Below are positions 16,804 to 26,137 of a stretch of DNA of 64,000 nucleotides, piece after piece (the first letter of the stretch is position 1; each line of letters begins with the position of its first letter). A program made the position numbers and the translations under genes. The notes below the pieces were generated by a model. The model did not search any database, was not told the origin of the DNA, and worked only from the letters and a program-made list of their open reading frames with translations. Origin of the DNA: Pandoraea pneumonica (GTDB lineage: Bacteria; Pseudomonadota; Gammaproteobacteria; Burkholderiales; Burkholderiaceae); the NCBI RefSeq assembly GCF_902459645.1, contig NZ_CABPSK010000001.1, forward strand, positions 62,001 to 126,000, in the 5' to 3' direction.

Positions 16804-18450
16804 TTGGAAAACAAGAATTGCCAAAACGAACGACGCGATGCGTCCTCCGCCGGTGACGTGCTCGATCGGCGTCTCGCACTCATCATGCAGCCCGCCCATC
16901 GCGCGCTGCTCGGGCAGGGCCTGTCCGGTATCGAGCGCGAAACGCTGCGCGTCGAAGCCGACGGCGCACTTGCCCTGACGCCGCACCCGCGCGCATTGGG
17001 CTCGGCGCTCACCAACGAAGAAATCACCACCGATTACTCCGAAGCGCTGCTCGAGTTCATCACGCCGCCGCAGCACGACGCCGCCGAAGTCATCGCCCGC
17101 CTCGACGAGATCCACCAGTTCGCCTACCGCAAGCTCGGCACCGAACTGCTCTGGAGCGACTCGATGCCGCCCGCGCTGCCGCCGGAAGCCATGATCCCCA
17201 TCGCCGATTACGGCACGTCGCATATCGGCATGCTCAAGCACGTGTACCGTCGCGGCCTCGCGCTTCGCTACGGCAAGCCGATGCAATGCATCGCCGGTAT
17301 TCACTACAACTTCTCGCTCGCCGAGCCCGTCTGGGAACTGCTGCGCGAACAGGAAGGGGTGACGGACACGTCGGCACGCGACTATCAATCGGCCCGCTAC
17401 GTGGCGCTGATTCGTAATTTCCGCCGCTATAGCTGGCTGCTGATGTATCTGTTCGGCGCGTCGCCAGTGCTGCATGCCGAGTTTCTGCGCGGCCGCCAAC
17501 ACGGGCTCGAATCGTTCGACGAAGGCACGCTCGGTCTGCCGTATGCGACCAGCCTGCGCATGAGCGATCTGGGCTATCAGAACAGCGCGCAATCGGAAGT
17601 CTCGCCGTGCTACGACTGCCTGCCGAGCTATATCGATGCGCTCACGCAAGCCGTCAGCCAACCGCATCCGCCGTACGAAGCCCTCGGCACGAAGCGCGAT
17701 GGCGAGTGGATTCAGCTCTCGACGAACTTGCTGCAAATCGAAAACGAGTTCTACGCGACGATTCGCCCCAAGCGCGTGACCTACAGCGGCGAGCGCCCGG
17801 TGCAGGCACTCGCACGTCGCGGTGTGCAATACGTGGAAGTGCGTTGCGTGGATATCGACCCGTTCCTGCCGGTCGGTATCGACGTGGATACGGCACGCTT
17901 CATCGACGCCTTCATGCTGTTCTGCGCGCTCGAAGACAGCCCGTCGTGCTCGAACGCCGAGAACATGGAAAACCGCGACAACTTCGCGCATGTGGTCAAG
18001 GAAGGCCGCAAGCCCGGGCTGGCGCTGCGCCGTGGCGGCGAGGCGATCACGCTGTTCGACTGGGCCGAGCAACTGCTCGACCGTATCGATCGCGCGGCCG
18101 CCGCCTTCGACGCCCAGCGTGGTGGCGCGCGCTACGCGCACACCATGGCCGTGCAGCGCGCCAAGGTGCAAGACGTGACGCTCACACCGTCGGCCCGTGT
18201 CATGGCGGCGCTTGAACCGTTGCGCGGCACCGCTGGCGGCGCGTTTCAAGCGTTCTCGCTGGCGCAGAGCAAGCGCCACGCACAGACGCTGCGCGAGATG
18301 CCGCTCGACGATAAAGTGGTCGAGCACTTCGAAACGCTCGCCCGCAAGTCGCTCGAGACGCAAGCGGAACTGGAGCGCACCCAAGTGGGTGACTTCGACG
18401 CGTTTGTCGCAGCGTATCGCGCAGGCACGTTGGGGACGGTGACGGTCTGA
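16804..18450 (+). CDS. gshA: Glutamate--cysteine ligase (type 1)
   Basis: Makes gamma-glutamylcysteine from glutamate, cysteine and ATP, the first step of glutathione synthesis. The E. coli-type catalytic domain is plain: [13 protein letters not shown] (substrate/ATP motif), [15 protein letters not shown], then [18 protein letters not shown] and [18 protein letters not shown]. From the TTG at 16804, which has AGAGGGA 7 bases upstream, the protein is 548 residues. From the ATG at 16741 it would be 569, with no ribosome site. E. coli GshA is about 518. The gene is monocistronic, with a strong terminator 20 bases downstream. Confidence 0.93.
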   Translation: MENKNCQNERRDASSAGDVLDRRLALIMQPAHRALLGQGLSGIERETLRVEADGALALTPHPRALGSALTNEEITTDYSEALLEFITPPQHDAAEVIARLDEIHQFAYRKLGTELLWSDSMPPALPPEAMIPIADYGTSHIGMLKHVYRRGLALRYGKPMQCIAGIHYNFSLAEPVWELLREQEGVTDTSARDYQSARYVALIRNFRRYSWLLMYLFGASPVLHAEFLRGRQHGLESFDEGTLGLPYATSLRMSDLGYQNSAQSEVSPCYDCLPSYIDALTQAVSQPHPPYEALGTKRDGEWIQLSTNLLQIENEFYATIRPKRVTYSGERPVQALARRGVQYVEVRCVDIDPFLPVGIDVDTARFIDAFMLFCALEDSPSCSNAENMENRDNFAHVVKEGRKPGLALRRGGEAITLFDWAEQLLDRIDRAAAAFDAQRGGARYAHTMAVQRAKVQDVTLTPSARVMAALEPLRGTAGGAFQAFSLAQSKRHAQTLREMPLDDKVVEHFETLARKSLETQAELERTQVGDFDAFVAAYRAGTLGTVTV

Positions 18451-18470
18451 TCCTGTCTCGATGCAAAGCA

Positions 18471-18497
18471 AAAAGCGCCCGAAAGGGCGCTTTTTTT
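18471..18497 (+). terminator. Rho-independent terminator of gshA
   Basis: A perfect 10-bp stem, AAAAGCGCCC (18471-18480) with GGGCGCTTTT (18485-18494), has a GAAA tetraloop and a run of seven T. It can also act on the minus strand, where the azlD transcript ends nearby. Confidence 0.9.
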
Positions 18498-18530
18498 ATG
18501 ACCGTAAGCGGCCGCGCAATGGCGGCTTCG

Positions 18531-18854
18531 TCAGCCCAAGATCCCGAACTGCCAGCCGAAGAACACGCCCAAGCCCACACCGATCGTGAGTAGCTGATGG
18601 CGCGTCGCGGCGCACACGGCAATGGCCGCGAGTGCTGCCGCCAACTGCGGATTGCGCCACGTCAATTCCAGGCCGTTACCGTGCGGCGCCAGCGTCATCG
18701 GCACGATGATCGCGGTGAGCACCGTCACCGGCACGAACGACAACGCTTCACGTAGCCATTCGGGAAAACGCACGCGGTCGCCCAGTACGAAGATCCCCGC
18801 TTTCACGGCGAAGGTCACGACGGCCATGCCGAGAATCGCGATCACATAATTCAT
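18531..18854 (-). CDS. azlD: AzlD-type branched-chain amino acid exporter, small subunit
   Basis: A 107-residue membrane protein with four hydrophobic helices (YVIAILGMAVVTFAVKAGIFVLG; FVPVTVLTAIIVPMTL). It matches AzlD/YgaH, the small partner of AzlC/YgaZ in export of branched-chain amino acids. Its ATG overlaps the azlC stop (ATGA at 18851-18854), so the pair is translationally coupled. Confidence 0.88.
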   Translation of the reverse strand: MNYVIAILGMAVVTFAVKAGIFVLGDRVRFPEWLREALSFVPVTVLTAIIVPMTLAPHGNGLELTWRNPQLAAALAAIAVCAATRHQLLTIGVGLGVFFGWQFGILG

Positions 18855-19594
18855 CGTGCACCTCCCGGCGTCGACCCCTGCGTCAAGCCATTGCCTCGGC
18901 GGCGCAGATGCAGCGTAATCATCCCGGCGACGATACCGAGCGTCACCGCGACGAGCAGCCCGAGCTTGTACGGCAACCCCTGACAGAGATACGCCGCTGT
19001 GCCCGCGACGACGGTGGCAACCGCCCACGGCATGCGGGCCATCTGCGGCACGATGATCGCGATGAACGTCGCCACCATCGCGAAATCGAGACCGAGGGTT
19101 TGCAGGCGCGGGAAGGCCGCGCCGAACAGCAGCCCGGCCAGCGTCCAGAGTTGCCAGTTCAAATACATCGACACGCCGGAGCCAAGGAAATACCAATGGC
19201 CCATCGGGTCGTCCGGATGTTTGTGGAAATGACTGCTCGTCACCGCGAACGTCTCGTCCGTCAGGGTGAAGCCGAGCAGGCAGCGCCAACGCAAGTTCAG
19301 GTGCCGCACATGCGGCAGCAAGTTGGCTGCGTAAAGCATGTGGCGCAGATTCACGATCAGCGTCGTTGCCCAGAGCACCACGTAACCCACGCCCGTCGCA
19401 AATAGCCCGGCCGCGATGAACTGGCTGGAGCCTGCAAACACGGTCAGCGACATGAGTTGACCATGCCATGTGGCCATCGGCGTGGTGGCCACCAGCGCGC
19501 CGAAGATCAGGCCGAAGGGCGCAGCGCCGACAATCATCGGGAAGGTGTCGCGGACGCCAGCCGTGAAGCTGGCCGCGCGGGACGGGGCGGACAT
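18851..19594 (-). CDS. azlC: AzlC-type branched-chain amino acid exporter, large subunit
   Basis: A 247-residue inner-membrane protein with the family motifs GVRDTFPMIVGAAPFGLIFG, TVFAGSSQFIAAGL and LIVNLRHMLYAANLLPHV. AzlC/YgaZ exports branched-chain amino acids together with AzlD. I chose the ATG at 19594, which has a GAGG-like site and begins just before the conserved domain. An ATG at 19648 in the same frame is possible. It forms a two-gene operon with azlD. Confidence 0.9.
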   Translation of the reverse strand: MSAPSRAASFTAGVRDTFPMIVGAAPFGLIFGALVATTPMATWHGQLMSLTVFAGSSQFIAAGLFATGVGYVVLWATTLIVNLRHMLYAANLLPHVRHLNLRWRCLLGFTLTDETFAVTSSHFHKHPDDPMGHWYFLGSGVSMYLNWQLWTLAGLLFGAAFPRLQTLGLDFAMVATFIAIIVPQMARMPWAVATVVAGTAAYLCQGLPYKLGLLVAVTLGIVAGMITLHLRRRGNGLTQGSTPGGAR

Positions 19595-19752
19595 GATGGT
19601 GCGGACCTCGAATAACGCGAAAAAACGGTTGCGGATGGCTGCGAGCATAACGCGTTGTCAGTGCGCCTGACTTGTACGTTCTTGCGCATGGGGCGGGCGT
19701 GCGAGGCTCGTCGCCGAAAACCGGAAGCCAATAGGTTGCCCGCGCCTAAACA

Positions 19753-19776
19753 AACGGCCGCCCTGAGGCGGCCGTT
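19753..19776 (-). terminator. Terminator of mrcA
   Basis: A perfect 10-bp stem, AACGGCCGCC with GGCGGCCGTT, has a CTGA loop. On the minus strand it is followed by TGTTTAGG. It lies about 50 bases past the mrcA stop. Confidence 0.65.
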
Positions 19777-19824
19777 CGGACTTGCATCGCTGCCAAAGCC
19801 ATCGTGCGCTTTGGCAGGTGCCTG

Positions 19825-22362
19825 TCAGGGATGCTTGAACATATCGAGAATGCGCGCTTTCTCGCTGGCGTCGACGCCCCCAGGCGACGGCGGCTGACCG
19901 GCTGTCGGGGGCGGCGCAGCCGGGGCGGGCGACGGCGAATTGCTGCCGAAGAACGGCAGCGAGAAACCGCCGCCGCTGTTGTCGTCGATGCCGATGCTCG
20001 CCACGAAGCCGTTGCCCGGCAGCTTTTCGGTTTCATACAACTCGCCGTTCACGACGCTCACGCCTTCTGGCATCGTCATCTGTTGTTGTGGCACACCGTT
20101 CAACGCCACGCCCATGTACTTCGTCCACACCGGCAGAGCCAGTTGCGCACCGAATTCGCGGCTGCCCAGCGTCTTGGGCTGATCGAAGCCAAGCCATGCC
20201 ACGGCCACCAGCGAATGCTGATACCCGGCAAACCAGCCGTCGAGCGCATCGTTGGTCGTCCCCGTCTTGCCCGCCAAGTCGTTGCGCTTGAGCACGTTCG
20301 TGCCCGAACCCGTACCGCGCTGCGCCACGCTTTGCAGCAGGCTGTTCATGATGTACGCGTTCGGGGCCGAAATCGCACGCGCCGCATTGACGCCCGCAAT
20401 CACCGGCGTGGCTTTGTTCAGCACATTGCCGCGCGCATCGCGAATTTCGCTAATCAAGTAGGGCGCTACGCGATAACCGCCGTTGGCGAACACGGCATAC
20501 GCTCCGGCCAGTTGCAACGGCGTGGTTTGACCCGCGCCGAGTGCCATCGGCAGATACGGCGGCACCTTGTCGGCGTCGAAACCGAAACGCGTCGCGAAGT
20601 CTTGCGTGAACTGCGTGCCCGCAAATTGCAGCAAGCGAATTGCCACCAAGTTCTTCGAGCGTTGCAGACCTTCGCGCACGGTCATCGGACCGCTGAAGGC
20701 GTCGTCATCATGCGGGTCCCATGCCTGTCCGCCGGTTTGTGCCGGGGGCAGATTGAGCGGGCCATCCATGACCATCGTGGCGGGGCTCACGCCCTTTTCG
20801 ATGGCTGCCGAATACACCACCGGCTTGAACGTCGAGCCCGGTTGACGCCATGCCTGCGTCGCACGGTTGAACTTGCTCTGGTTGAAGTCGAAGCCGCCGA
20901 CGAGCGCACGAATGGCGCCGTCGTCAGGCGAGAGCGACACGAGCGAGCCTTGCACTTCCGGCAACTGGGTCACGCGCCACTTGCCGCGCGCGTCCTTCAT
21001 CACGCGGATGATCGAGCCCGGCCGAATGCGCACTTTCTCGTTGGCCTTGGCCGAGAGGGCGGGGGCGGCAAAACCGATGCCGTCACCGCTGATGGTCACC
21101 GCGTCGCCCGAGAGCGGAATCGCCGTAATTTGCGACGTGCTCGCCGCGACCACGACCGCCGCGACCAGATCGCCGTTGTCGGGGTGTTCGAGCAAGGCGT
21201 CTTCGATCGATTGCTGACGGTCGGGCATCGGCGCGGGCAACTCGACGAAGCCTTCCGGGCCACGGTACGAATGGCGGCGCTCGTAATCGAGCACGCCCAT
21301 GCGCACGGCGTCGTACGCCGCCTGCTGTTTCTTCGAGTCGAGCGTGGTGATGACCGTCAGGCCGCGCGTGTACGCCTCGTCCTTGTACTGGTCGTACACC
21401 GCTTGACGCACCATTTCGGCGACGTACTCGGCATGCACGTTGTATTCGTTACCCGCCGTGCGCGTGCGAATCGGCTCGTGCAAAGCGTCTTCGTATTGAT
21501 TGCGCGTGATGTAGCCCAGATCGAGCATGCGCTTGAGGATGTATTCCTGACGAATCTTGGCGCGCTTCGGGTTCACGATCGGGTTGTACGCGGACGGTGC
21601 CTTGGGCAGCCCGGCCAGCATGGCCGCTTCGCCCAGCGAAATGTCCTTCAAATCCTTGCCGAAATAGATGCGCGCCGCACTCGCGAAGCCGTACGCACGC
21701 TGCCCCAGATAAATCTGGTTCATGTACAGCTCGAGAATCTGGTCTTTGGAAAGTGCCGACTCGATCTTGTAAGCGAGCAGCATTTCGTAGATCTTGCGCG
21801 TCGCCGTCTTTTCACGAGACAGGAAGAAGTTACGCGCGACCTGCATGGTGATCGTACTGGCCCCTTGCGCGGCCCCGCGGTGAATCACGTCGGAGACGCC
21901 CGCCCGCAGAATGCCGATGAAGTCGACGCCGCCATGGTCGTAGAAGCGATAGTCCTCGATGGCGAGCACGGCCTTTTTCATCACGTCGGGAATCTGGTCG
22001 ATGGTGACCAGACTGCGGCGCTCCTCGCCAAACTCGCCGATCAGCACGTTATCCGACGTGTACACGCGCAGCGGCACTTTGGGCCGGTAGTCGGTAATGA
22101 CGTCGAGCGGCGGCAGGTTCGGGCGCATGACGATCAGCGCATAGCCGACGAGCAGGGCCCCGATAACGGCCAGACCGGCCAGTGCCGTCAGGATGACCGC
22201 AATCGTGCCGAAGCCGCGTTGGCGGTGCATCGCGCCCGACGGGCGAGCCGTGCGTCTGGTGCGCGCCGAATGAGCGGGAGTGGGAGCAGTAATGGAAGTA
22301 CGGGAAGTACTGGGCACCGGATCAGACGGCGCACGAGGCGGCAAATAATGCTTCAAGGACAT
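19825..22362 (-). CDS. mrcA: Penicillin-binding protein 1A (class A bifunctional)
   Basis: An 845-residue peptidoglycan synthase. A short Ser/Thr/Pro-rich cytoplasmic tail precedes one membrane helix (FGTIAVILTALAGLAVIGALL). The glycosyltransferase domain follows, with its catalytic Glu in AIEDYRFYDHGG near residue 136 and GASTITMQVARNFFL. The transpeptidase domain has SxxK in PGSTFKP near 508 and KTGTT near 699. The start at 22362 (MSLKHYLPPR) is preferred; an internal ATG before the helix is possible. It polymerises glycan strands and cross-links them. It stands alone, with a terminator downstream. Confidence 0.95.
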   Translation of the reverse strand: MSLKHYLPPRAPSDPVPSTSRTSITAPTPAHSARTRRTARPSGAMHRQRGFGTIAVILTALAGLAVIGALLVGYALIVMRPNLPPLDVITDYRPKVPLRVYTSDNVLIGEFGEERRSLVTIDQIPDVMKKAVLAIEDYRFYDHGGVDFIGILRAGVSDVIHRGAAQGASTITMQVARNFFLSREKTATRKIYEMLLAYKIESALSKDQILELYMNQIYLGQRAYGFASAARIYFGKDLKDISLGEAAMLAGLPKAPSAYNPIVNPKRAKIRQEYILKRMLDLGYITRNQYEDALHEPIRTRTAGNEYNVHAEYVAEMVRQAVYDQYKDEAYTRGLTVITTLDSKKQQAAYDAVRMGVLDYERRHSYRGPEGFVELPAPMPDRQQSIEDALLEHPDNGDLVAAVVVAASTSQITAIPLSGDAVTISGDGIGFAAPALSAKANEKVRIRPGSIIRVMKDARGKWRVTQLPEVQGSLVSLSPDDGAIRALVGGFDFNQSKFNRATQAWRQPGSTFKPVVYSAAIEKGVSPATMVMDGPLNLPPAQTGGQAWDPHDDDAFSGPMTVREGLQRSKNLVAIRLLQFAGTQFTQDFATRFGFDADKVPPYLPMALGAGQTTPLQLAGAYAVFANGGYRVAPYLISEIRDARGNVLNKATPVIAGVNAARAISAPNAYIMNSLLQSVAQRGTGSGTNVLKRNDLAGKTGTTNDALDGWFAGYQHSLVAVAWLGFDQPKTLGSREFGAQLALPVWTKYMGVALNGVPQQQMTMPEGVSVVNGELYETEKLPGNGFVASIGIDDNSGGGFSLPFFGSNSPSPAPAAPPPTAGQPPSPGGVDASEKARILDMFKHP

Positions 22363-22495
22363 ACCCAACGAAAATTGCAGGATGGGAACAGGCCGGCCGG
22401 CCTTGCGCTGCGTGGATCCCCGCCGCGCGGCGAAATTGGGAAATCGGAGAAGTATGCCACGCCGGGGCGGGCATCCTCTAAAAACTGGGGGGCGC

Positions 22496-23128
22496 TCAAC
22501 GGCGGGCTTCTGTCGCCATGCGCAGCGCAAGCGCGCCGAGTACCCCGCCCATCAGCCAGCGCTGAATGCGCAGCCAGGCAGGACGTTGCGCGAAGAACTT
22601 CGAGATGGCCCCCGCCGAGAGTGCCACGCTGCTGTTGACCAGTACGCTGAGCACGATCTGCGTGGTGCCCAGCAGCAACGACTGCGTGAGCACGCTGCCG
22701 TGTTCCGGATGCACGAATTGCGGCAACAGCGCCAGATACAGCATGGCGATCTTGGGGTTGAGCACGCTCGTGAACAGGCCCATCAGGAACAATCGACGAT
22801 TGCTGTCGCGCGGCAGTGCGCGTACTTCGAACGGCGAACGACCACCCGGCTTGAGCGCTTGCCAGGCCAGCCAGCCCAGATACAGCGCGCCGCCGAAGCG
22901 CAGCACGTCGTACGCGAACGGCACCGCGAAGAGCAGGGCGGTAATGCCGAACGCCGCGCTGATCATGTAGACCACGAAGCCGAGCGCCACGCCACCCAGC
23001 GACACCAGCCCCGCTGCGGGCCCCTGACACAGGGAGCGCGAGATCAGATACATCATGTTCGGCCCGGGCGTCAGGGCCATGCCCAGAGCGACGAGCGCGA
23101 AGGCTAACCAAGTGGCGATGGAAGGCAT
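22496..23128 (-). CDS. LysE/RhtB-family amino acid exporter
   Basis: A 210-residue inner-membrane protein with six hydrophobic helices. It has the family signature near the N-terminus (GMALTPGPNMMYLISRS) and the mid-protein motif LFTSVLNPKIAMLYLALLPQFV. LysE/RhtB proteins export amino acids or related metabolites. The ATG at 23128 gives the standard length. The longer frame back to 23227 is not needed. Confidence 0.9.
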   Translation of the reverse strand: MPSIATWLAFALVALGMALTPGPNMMYLISRSLCQGPAAGLVSLGGVALGFVVYMISAAFGITALLFAVPFAYDVLRFGGALYLGWLAWQALKPGGRSPFEVRALPRDSNRRLFLMGLFTSVLNPKIAMLYLALLPQFVHPEHGSVLTQSLLLGTTQIVLSVLVNSSVALSAGAISKFFAQRPAWLRIQRWLMGGVLGALALRMATEARR

Positions 23129-23305
23129 GTGGGGTGGCGAAGATTCAGTCGGTGCAGTGGAGGGCACAGGGCCGACGGGTGGGTAAACCAGCAGGCCAAA
23201 AACGTAAGCTGCAAGATACCACGTCAATGGCGTGCACGCCGGTTGGGTGACGCCAGGGGGCTGGCGGCGTGCGGGGAGAGCATTTCCCTCTCTCCAAAAC
23301 GGGGT

Positions 23306-23608
23306 TCAGCCGAGCCGTTTCAGAAAGACCGTCATCTCTTTTTCCGCCTGCCGATCGCCGTGCGCTTGCGCGGTGGCAATGCCATGCGTCCACGCGTCGC
23401 GGGCGCCCTCAATGTCGCCCGCGCCTTGTCGTGCCTTGCCCAGCAGCTTCCACGCGGCGGTGTACTTGGGGTCGAACGCGACGCAATGCGTCAGGTGATC
23501 GGCCGCCACGGCGAAGTTTTGCGCGTCCAGATAGGCCTTGCCTAAGCCAAACCGAAGCAACGCATTGTCTTTGCCCGCCGCCAGCAACTTCTCGAGTCCT
23601 TCGATCAT
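23306..23608 (-). CDS. Small tetratricopeptide-repeat protein
   Basis: A 100-residue soluble protein made almost entirely of TPR helices (ALLRFGLGKAYLDAQNFAVA; AAWKLLGKARQGAGDIEGAR). It has no signal peptide, so it is probably a cytoplasmic adaptor. It is conserved in length with small TPR proteins of Burkholderiales. The region upstream is AT-rich and holds an inverted repeat (23627-23650). Confidence 0.8.
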   Translation of the reverse strand: MIEGLEKLLAAGKDNALLRFGLGKAYLDAQNFAVAADHLTHCVAFDPKYTAAWKLLGKARQGAGDIEGARDAWTHGIATAQAHGDRQAEKEMTVFLKRLG

Positions 23609-23912
23609 GATTCGAATAAATTATGTTGATATATAAAATATGACATATCATCAGGCCGGCTTTTTCGGTCTGTCGACACATTTCGTTGTTTCGATGCGCA
23701 AGACGGCCGCACGGAAGCCAGGCAAGCGTCACCGGTTGATTTGCATCAATCCCGGCGCGTGCCAACGGCTAGGCGCGTAGGCACGTAAACCCGCAGGATG
23801 CTCAAGTCCGGGGCGGGCCGCGCCGATGTCACAAGTATGACCGGCCCGTTAGAGGCCGGACAGGGAGAACGGCCACTCATAGGCCACCCATGATAAAGAC
23901 GGAGACGACAGC
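23609..23912. promoter_or_regulatory. AT-rich divergent promoter region with inverted repeat TGATAT-N12-ATATCA
   Basis: These 304 bases between the divergent TPR and chemoreceptor genes have no supported gene. The first 45 bases are AT-rich and hold TGATAT at 23627-23632 and ATATCA at 23645-23650, a possible operator for the TPR gene. Nearer the chemoreceptor, CCGGCC and GGCCGG (about 23841-23859) can form a small hairpin. Confidence 0.45.
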
Positions 23913-25532
23913 ATGTTGCGTAGCTTTTCGATTAAGGCACGCCTTGGCTTGACCATGGCGTTGTTGGCGGCATTGTTGATTCTGATGGGCGCGCTGGGTA
24001 TCGCCGGGATGACACGCACGGGCGATGCGCTGCGCGAGACGTACGCAAGTCATCTAGCGGCAACCGTGGCACTCGGCAAAGACAACGCCACGCTGGCCCG
24101 CACCCGGGCCATTCTCGACCGGGTCGTGCTTCACCCCGATTCTCCCGACGTGGGCAAAGTGGTCAGCCGGGCACAGGGCATGCTCAAGGACGCCGACGCC
24201 GCATGGGCCGCCTATCTGGCCTTGCCGCGCGGCCCTGAAGAGCAACGCATGGCCGACGAAGTGGCCACCCGTCGCGCTACGTTCTTCGAAAAGGGCATGA
24301 ACCCGATGATCGCGGCCATCAACGCGGGCGATCGCGTTGCCATGGACGACATCACCATGAACGCGCTGCCCAAGTACTACGCCGCGCTCACGACCGTCAG
24401 CGATGCGCTGGCGGCCTACAAGATGAAGCTCGGGCACGACACGTACGAAGCGTCGATGACCGAACTCGCCATTTTCCGCTGGGTGAGCGTGGGGGCGACG
24501 ATACTGGGCGTGCTGCTCTCCATTGCCTGCTACTTCTCGCTGCGCGGCGCGATCATGCGGCCGTTGCACGACGCGCTTGCCCATTTCGAAGCGATTTCTG
24601 CGGGCCAACTCGACAACCAGATTGAAGTGCGCGGCAAGGACGAGATGTCGTTGCTCATGCGCGGTGTCGACGCCATGCAGTCGCGACTGGCGGGCACGAT
24701 TCGCGGCGTGCGCCGCAGTTGCGATGCCATGGCGACCGCGACGGCGGAAATTGCCGCGGGCAATACCGATCTGTCGGCACGCACTGAGCAGCAAGCGGCG
24801 TCGCTGGAAGAGACGGCGTCGTCGATGGAACAGTTGACCGCGACGGTGAAGCAAAACGCCGACAACGCGCGACAGGCGAGCCAACTGGCGGTGAATGCGT
24901 CGGATATCGCGTCGCGCGGCGGGCAGGTGGTCGCGCGCGTGGTCGACACGATGCACGGCATCTCGACGAGTTCGTCGCAGGTGGTGGAGATCATCAGCGT
25001 GATCGACGGCATTGCATTCCAAACGAATATTCTGGCGCTCAACGCTGCGGTGGAAGCCGCACGAGCCGGGGAGCAAGGACGCGGTTTCGCCGTCGTCGCA
25101 GGCGAAGTGCGCACGTTGGCACAGCGCAGCGCCACGGCAGCGCGCGAGATCAAGGCGTTGATCGAAGCGTCGGCACAGAAGGTGGCCGATGGTTCGTCGC
25201 TGGTGGCCGAGGCGGGGCGCACGATGGACGATATCGTCCATGCGGTGCAACGCGTGACCGACATCATGGGCGAGATTTCGGCAGCGTCCGACGAGCAGAG
25301 CGGTGGCATCGAGCAGGTCAATCAGGCCGTCACGCAAATGGATACGGTCACGCAGCAGAACGCGGCGCTGGTCGAGCAAGCAGCGGCGGCCGCCGCGTCG
25401 CTGGAAGACCAGACGAGTGCGTTGCGCAGCGAGATGGCGCGCTTCCGGTTAGGCGATGAAAGTCATGCCGCCACGACACGGCGCGCGGCATTGCACGCGG
25501 TGCAGACGTCGCCGCTGACGCTGGCCGCGTGA
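23913..25532 (+). CDS. Methyl-accepting chemotaxis protein
   Basis: A 539-residue class I chemoreceptor. TM1 is at about residues 12-32, then a roughly 155-residue periplasmic four-helix ligand domain of the TarH type, TM2 at about 189-210, and a HAMP domain. The cytoplasmic coiled coil has methylation-type sequences (EQQAASLEETASSMEQLTAT) and the highly conserved tip (DGIAFQTNILALNAAVEAAR, then GEQGRGFAVVAGEVRTLAQRS). It lacks a C-terminal NWETF-type pentapeptide for CheR docking. GGAGA precedes the ATG. No che genes are in the window. Confidence 0.93.
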   Translation: MLRSFSIKARLGLTMALLAALLILMGALGIAGMTRTGDALRETYASHLAATVALGKDNATLARTRAILDRVVLHPDSPDVGKVVSRAQGMLKDADAAWAAYLALPRGPEEQRMADEVATRRATFFEKGMNPMIAAINAGDRVAMDDITMNALPKYYAALTTVSDALAAYKMKLGHDTYEASMTELAIFRWVSVGATILGVLLSIACYFSLRGAIMRPLHDALAHFEAISAGQLDNQIEVRGKDEMSLLMRGVDAMQSRLAGTIRGVRRSCDAMATATAEIAAGNTDLSARTEQQAASLEETASSMEQLTATVKQNADNARQASQLAVNASDIASRGGQVVARVVDTMHGISTSSSQVVEIISVIDGIAFQTNILALNAAVEAARAGEQGRGFAVVAGEVRTLAQRSATAAREIKALIEASAQKVADGSSLVAEAGRTMDDIVHAVQRVTDIMGEISAASDEQSGGIEQVNQAVTQMDTVTQQNAALVEQAAAAAASLEDQTSALRSEMARFRLGDESHAATTRRAALHAVQTSPLTLAA

Positions 25533-25660
25533 CGGCGTAGCGGTGCGATCGGCATGCGCACGAGGGGCAAGGTTAGGCGCGCTGTTGGGTGGCTTCGTGG
25601 CGGTGGCGCGCCGAACCGGGTAACATTCGGCATCTTTTGATTAGTTGAGGGTGTCGAGGT

Positions 25661-26056
25661 ATGAAGCGAATGGCGCTGATGGCGGCAGTAGCAATCCTGG
25701 CAGGTTGCGGTCCGATCAACCAGATGTCCCGGCCCGATCCGGCGGCAGGGCGGTTGCTCGATCAAGGGACGTCGGCCGATCGCTTCATGGTGCTCAACTG
25801 CATCTATCACGGCTGGAGCGAACTGGCGCCGAACGTCGATTCGACGGGCTATGCGCGTGAGGGTGCCGACCGCGTGCGCGTCTATCGCGGACCGGACGCC
25901 AACGGCCAAGCGACTTACAACCCGTACGTGGACATCATGCAAGGCGGGTTCGGCGCCCGTGTGCAGTATTACGAGACGCCGGGCAGCAACCTGTCGCGCG
26001 ACTACGAGAACACGGTCAAGCGCTGCATGGTGCCTTACTCGGGCAGCAACGACTGA
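25661..26056 (+). CDS. Hypothetical lipoprotein
   Basis: A 131-residue protein with a lipobox (VAILAGC-GP, Cys near residue 16). The mature part contains paired Cys (MVLNCIYHGW and VKRCMVPYS) and many aromatic residues; I recognise no family motif. Gly follows the lipid Cys, so an outer-membrane location is likely. A terminator lies 27 bases after the stop. Confidence 0.7.
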   Translation: MKRMALMAAVAILAGCGPINQMSRPDPAAGRLLDQGTSADRFMVLNCIYHGWSELAPNVDSTGYAREGADRVRVYRGPDANGQATYNPYVDIMQGGFGARVQYYETPGSNLSRDYENTVKRCMVPYSGSND

Positions 26057-26082
26057 TCGACGCGCAAGCGTTCGAGCCAACA

Positions 26083-26112
26083 AAAAACGCGACGGGCAAC
26101 CGTCGCGTTTTT
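26083..26112. terminator. Bidirectional terminator between lipoprotein gene and cysI
   Basis: A 13-bp stem, AAAAACGCGACGG (26083-26095) with CCGTCGCGTTTTT (26100-26112), has a GCAA loop and T-tracts on both strands. It serves the convergent genes ending at 26056 and 26138. Confidence 0.9.
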
Positions 26113-26137
26113 GTTTTCAACCGAGCTTTCGTGGCGA

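Noticed and set aside
19804-22638. A 944-codon plus-strand frame opposite mrcA
   Set aside because: Antisense shadow; the encoded protein is Arg/His-rich and lacks motifs, while the minus strand has all PBP1A motifs.
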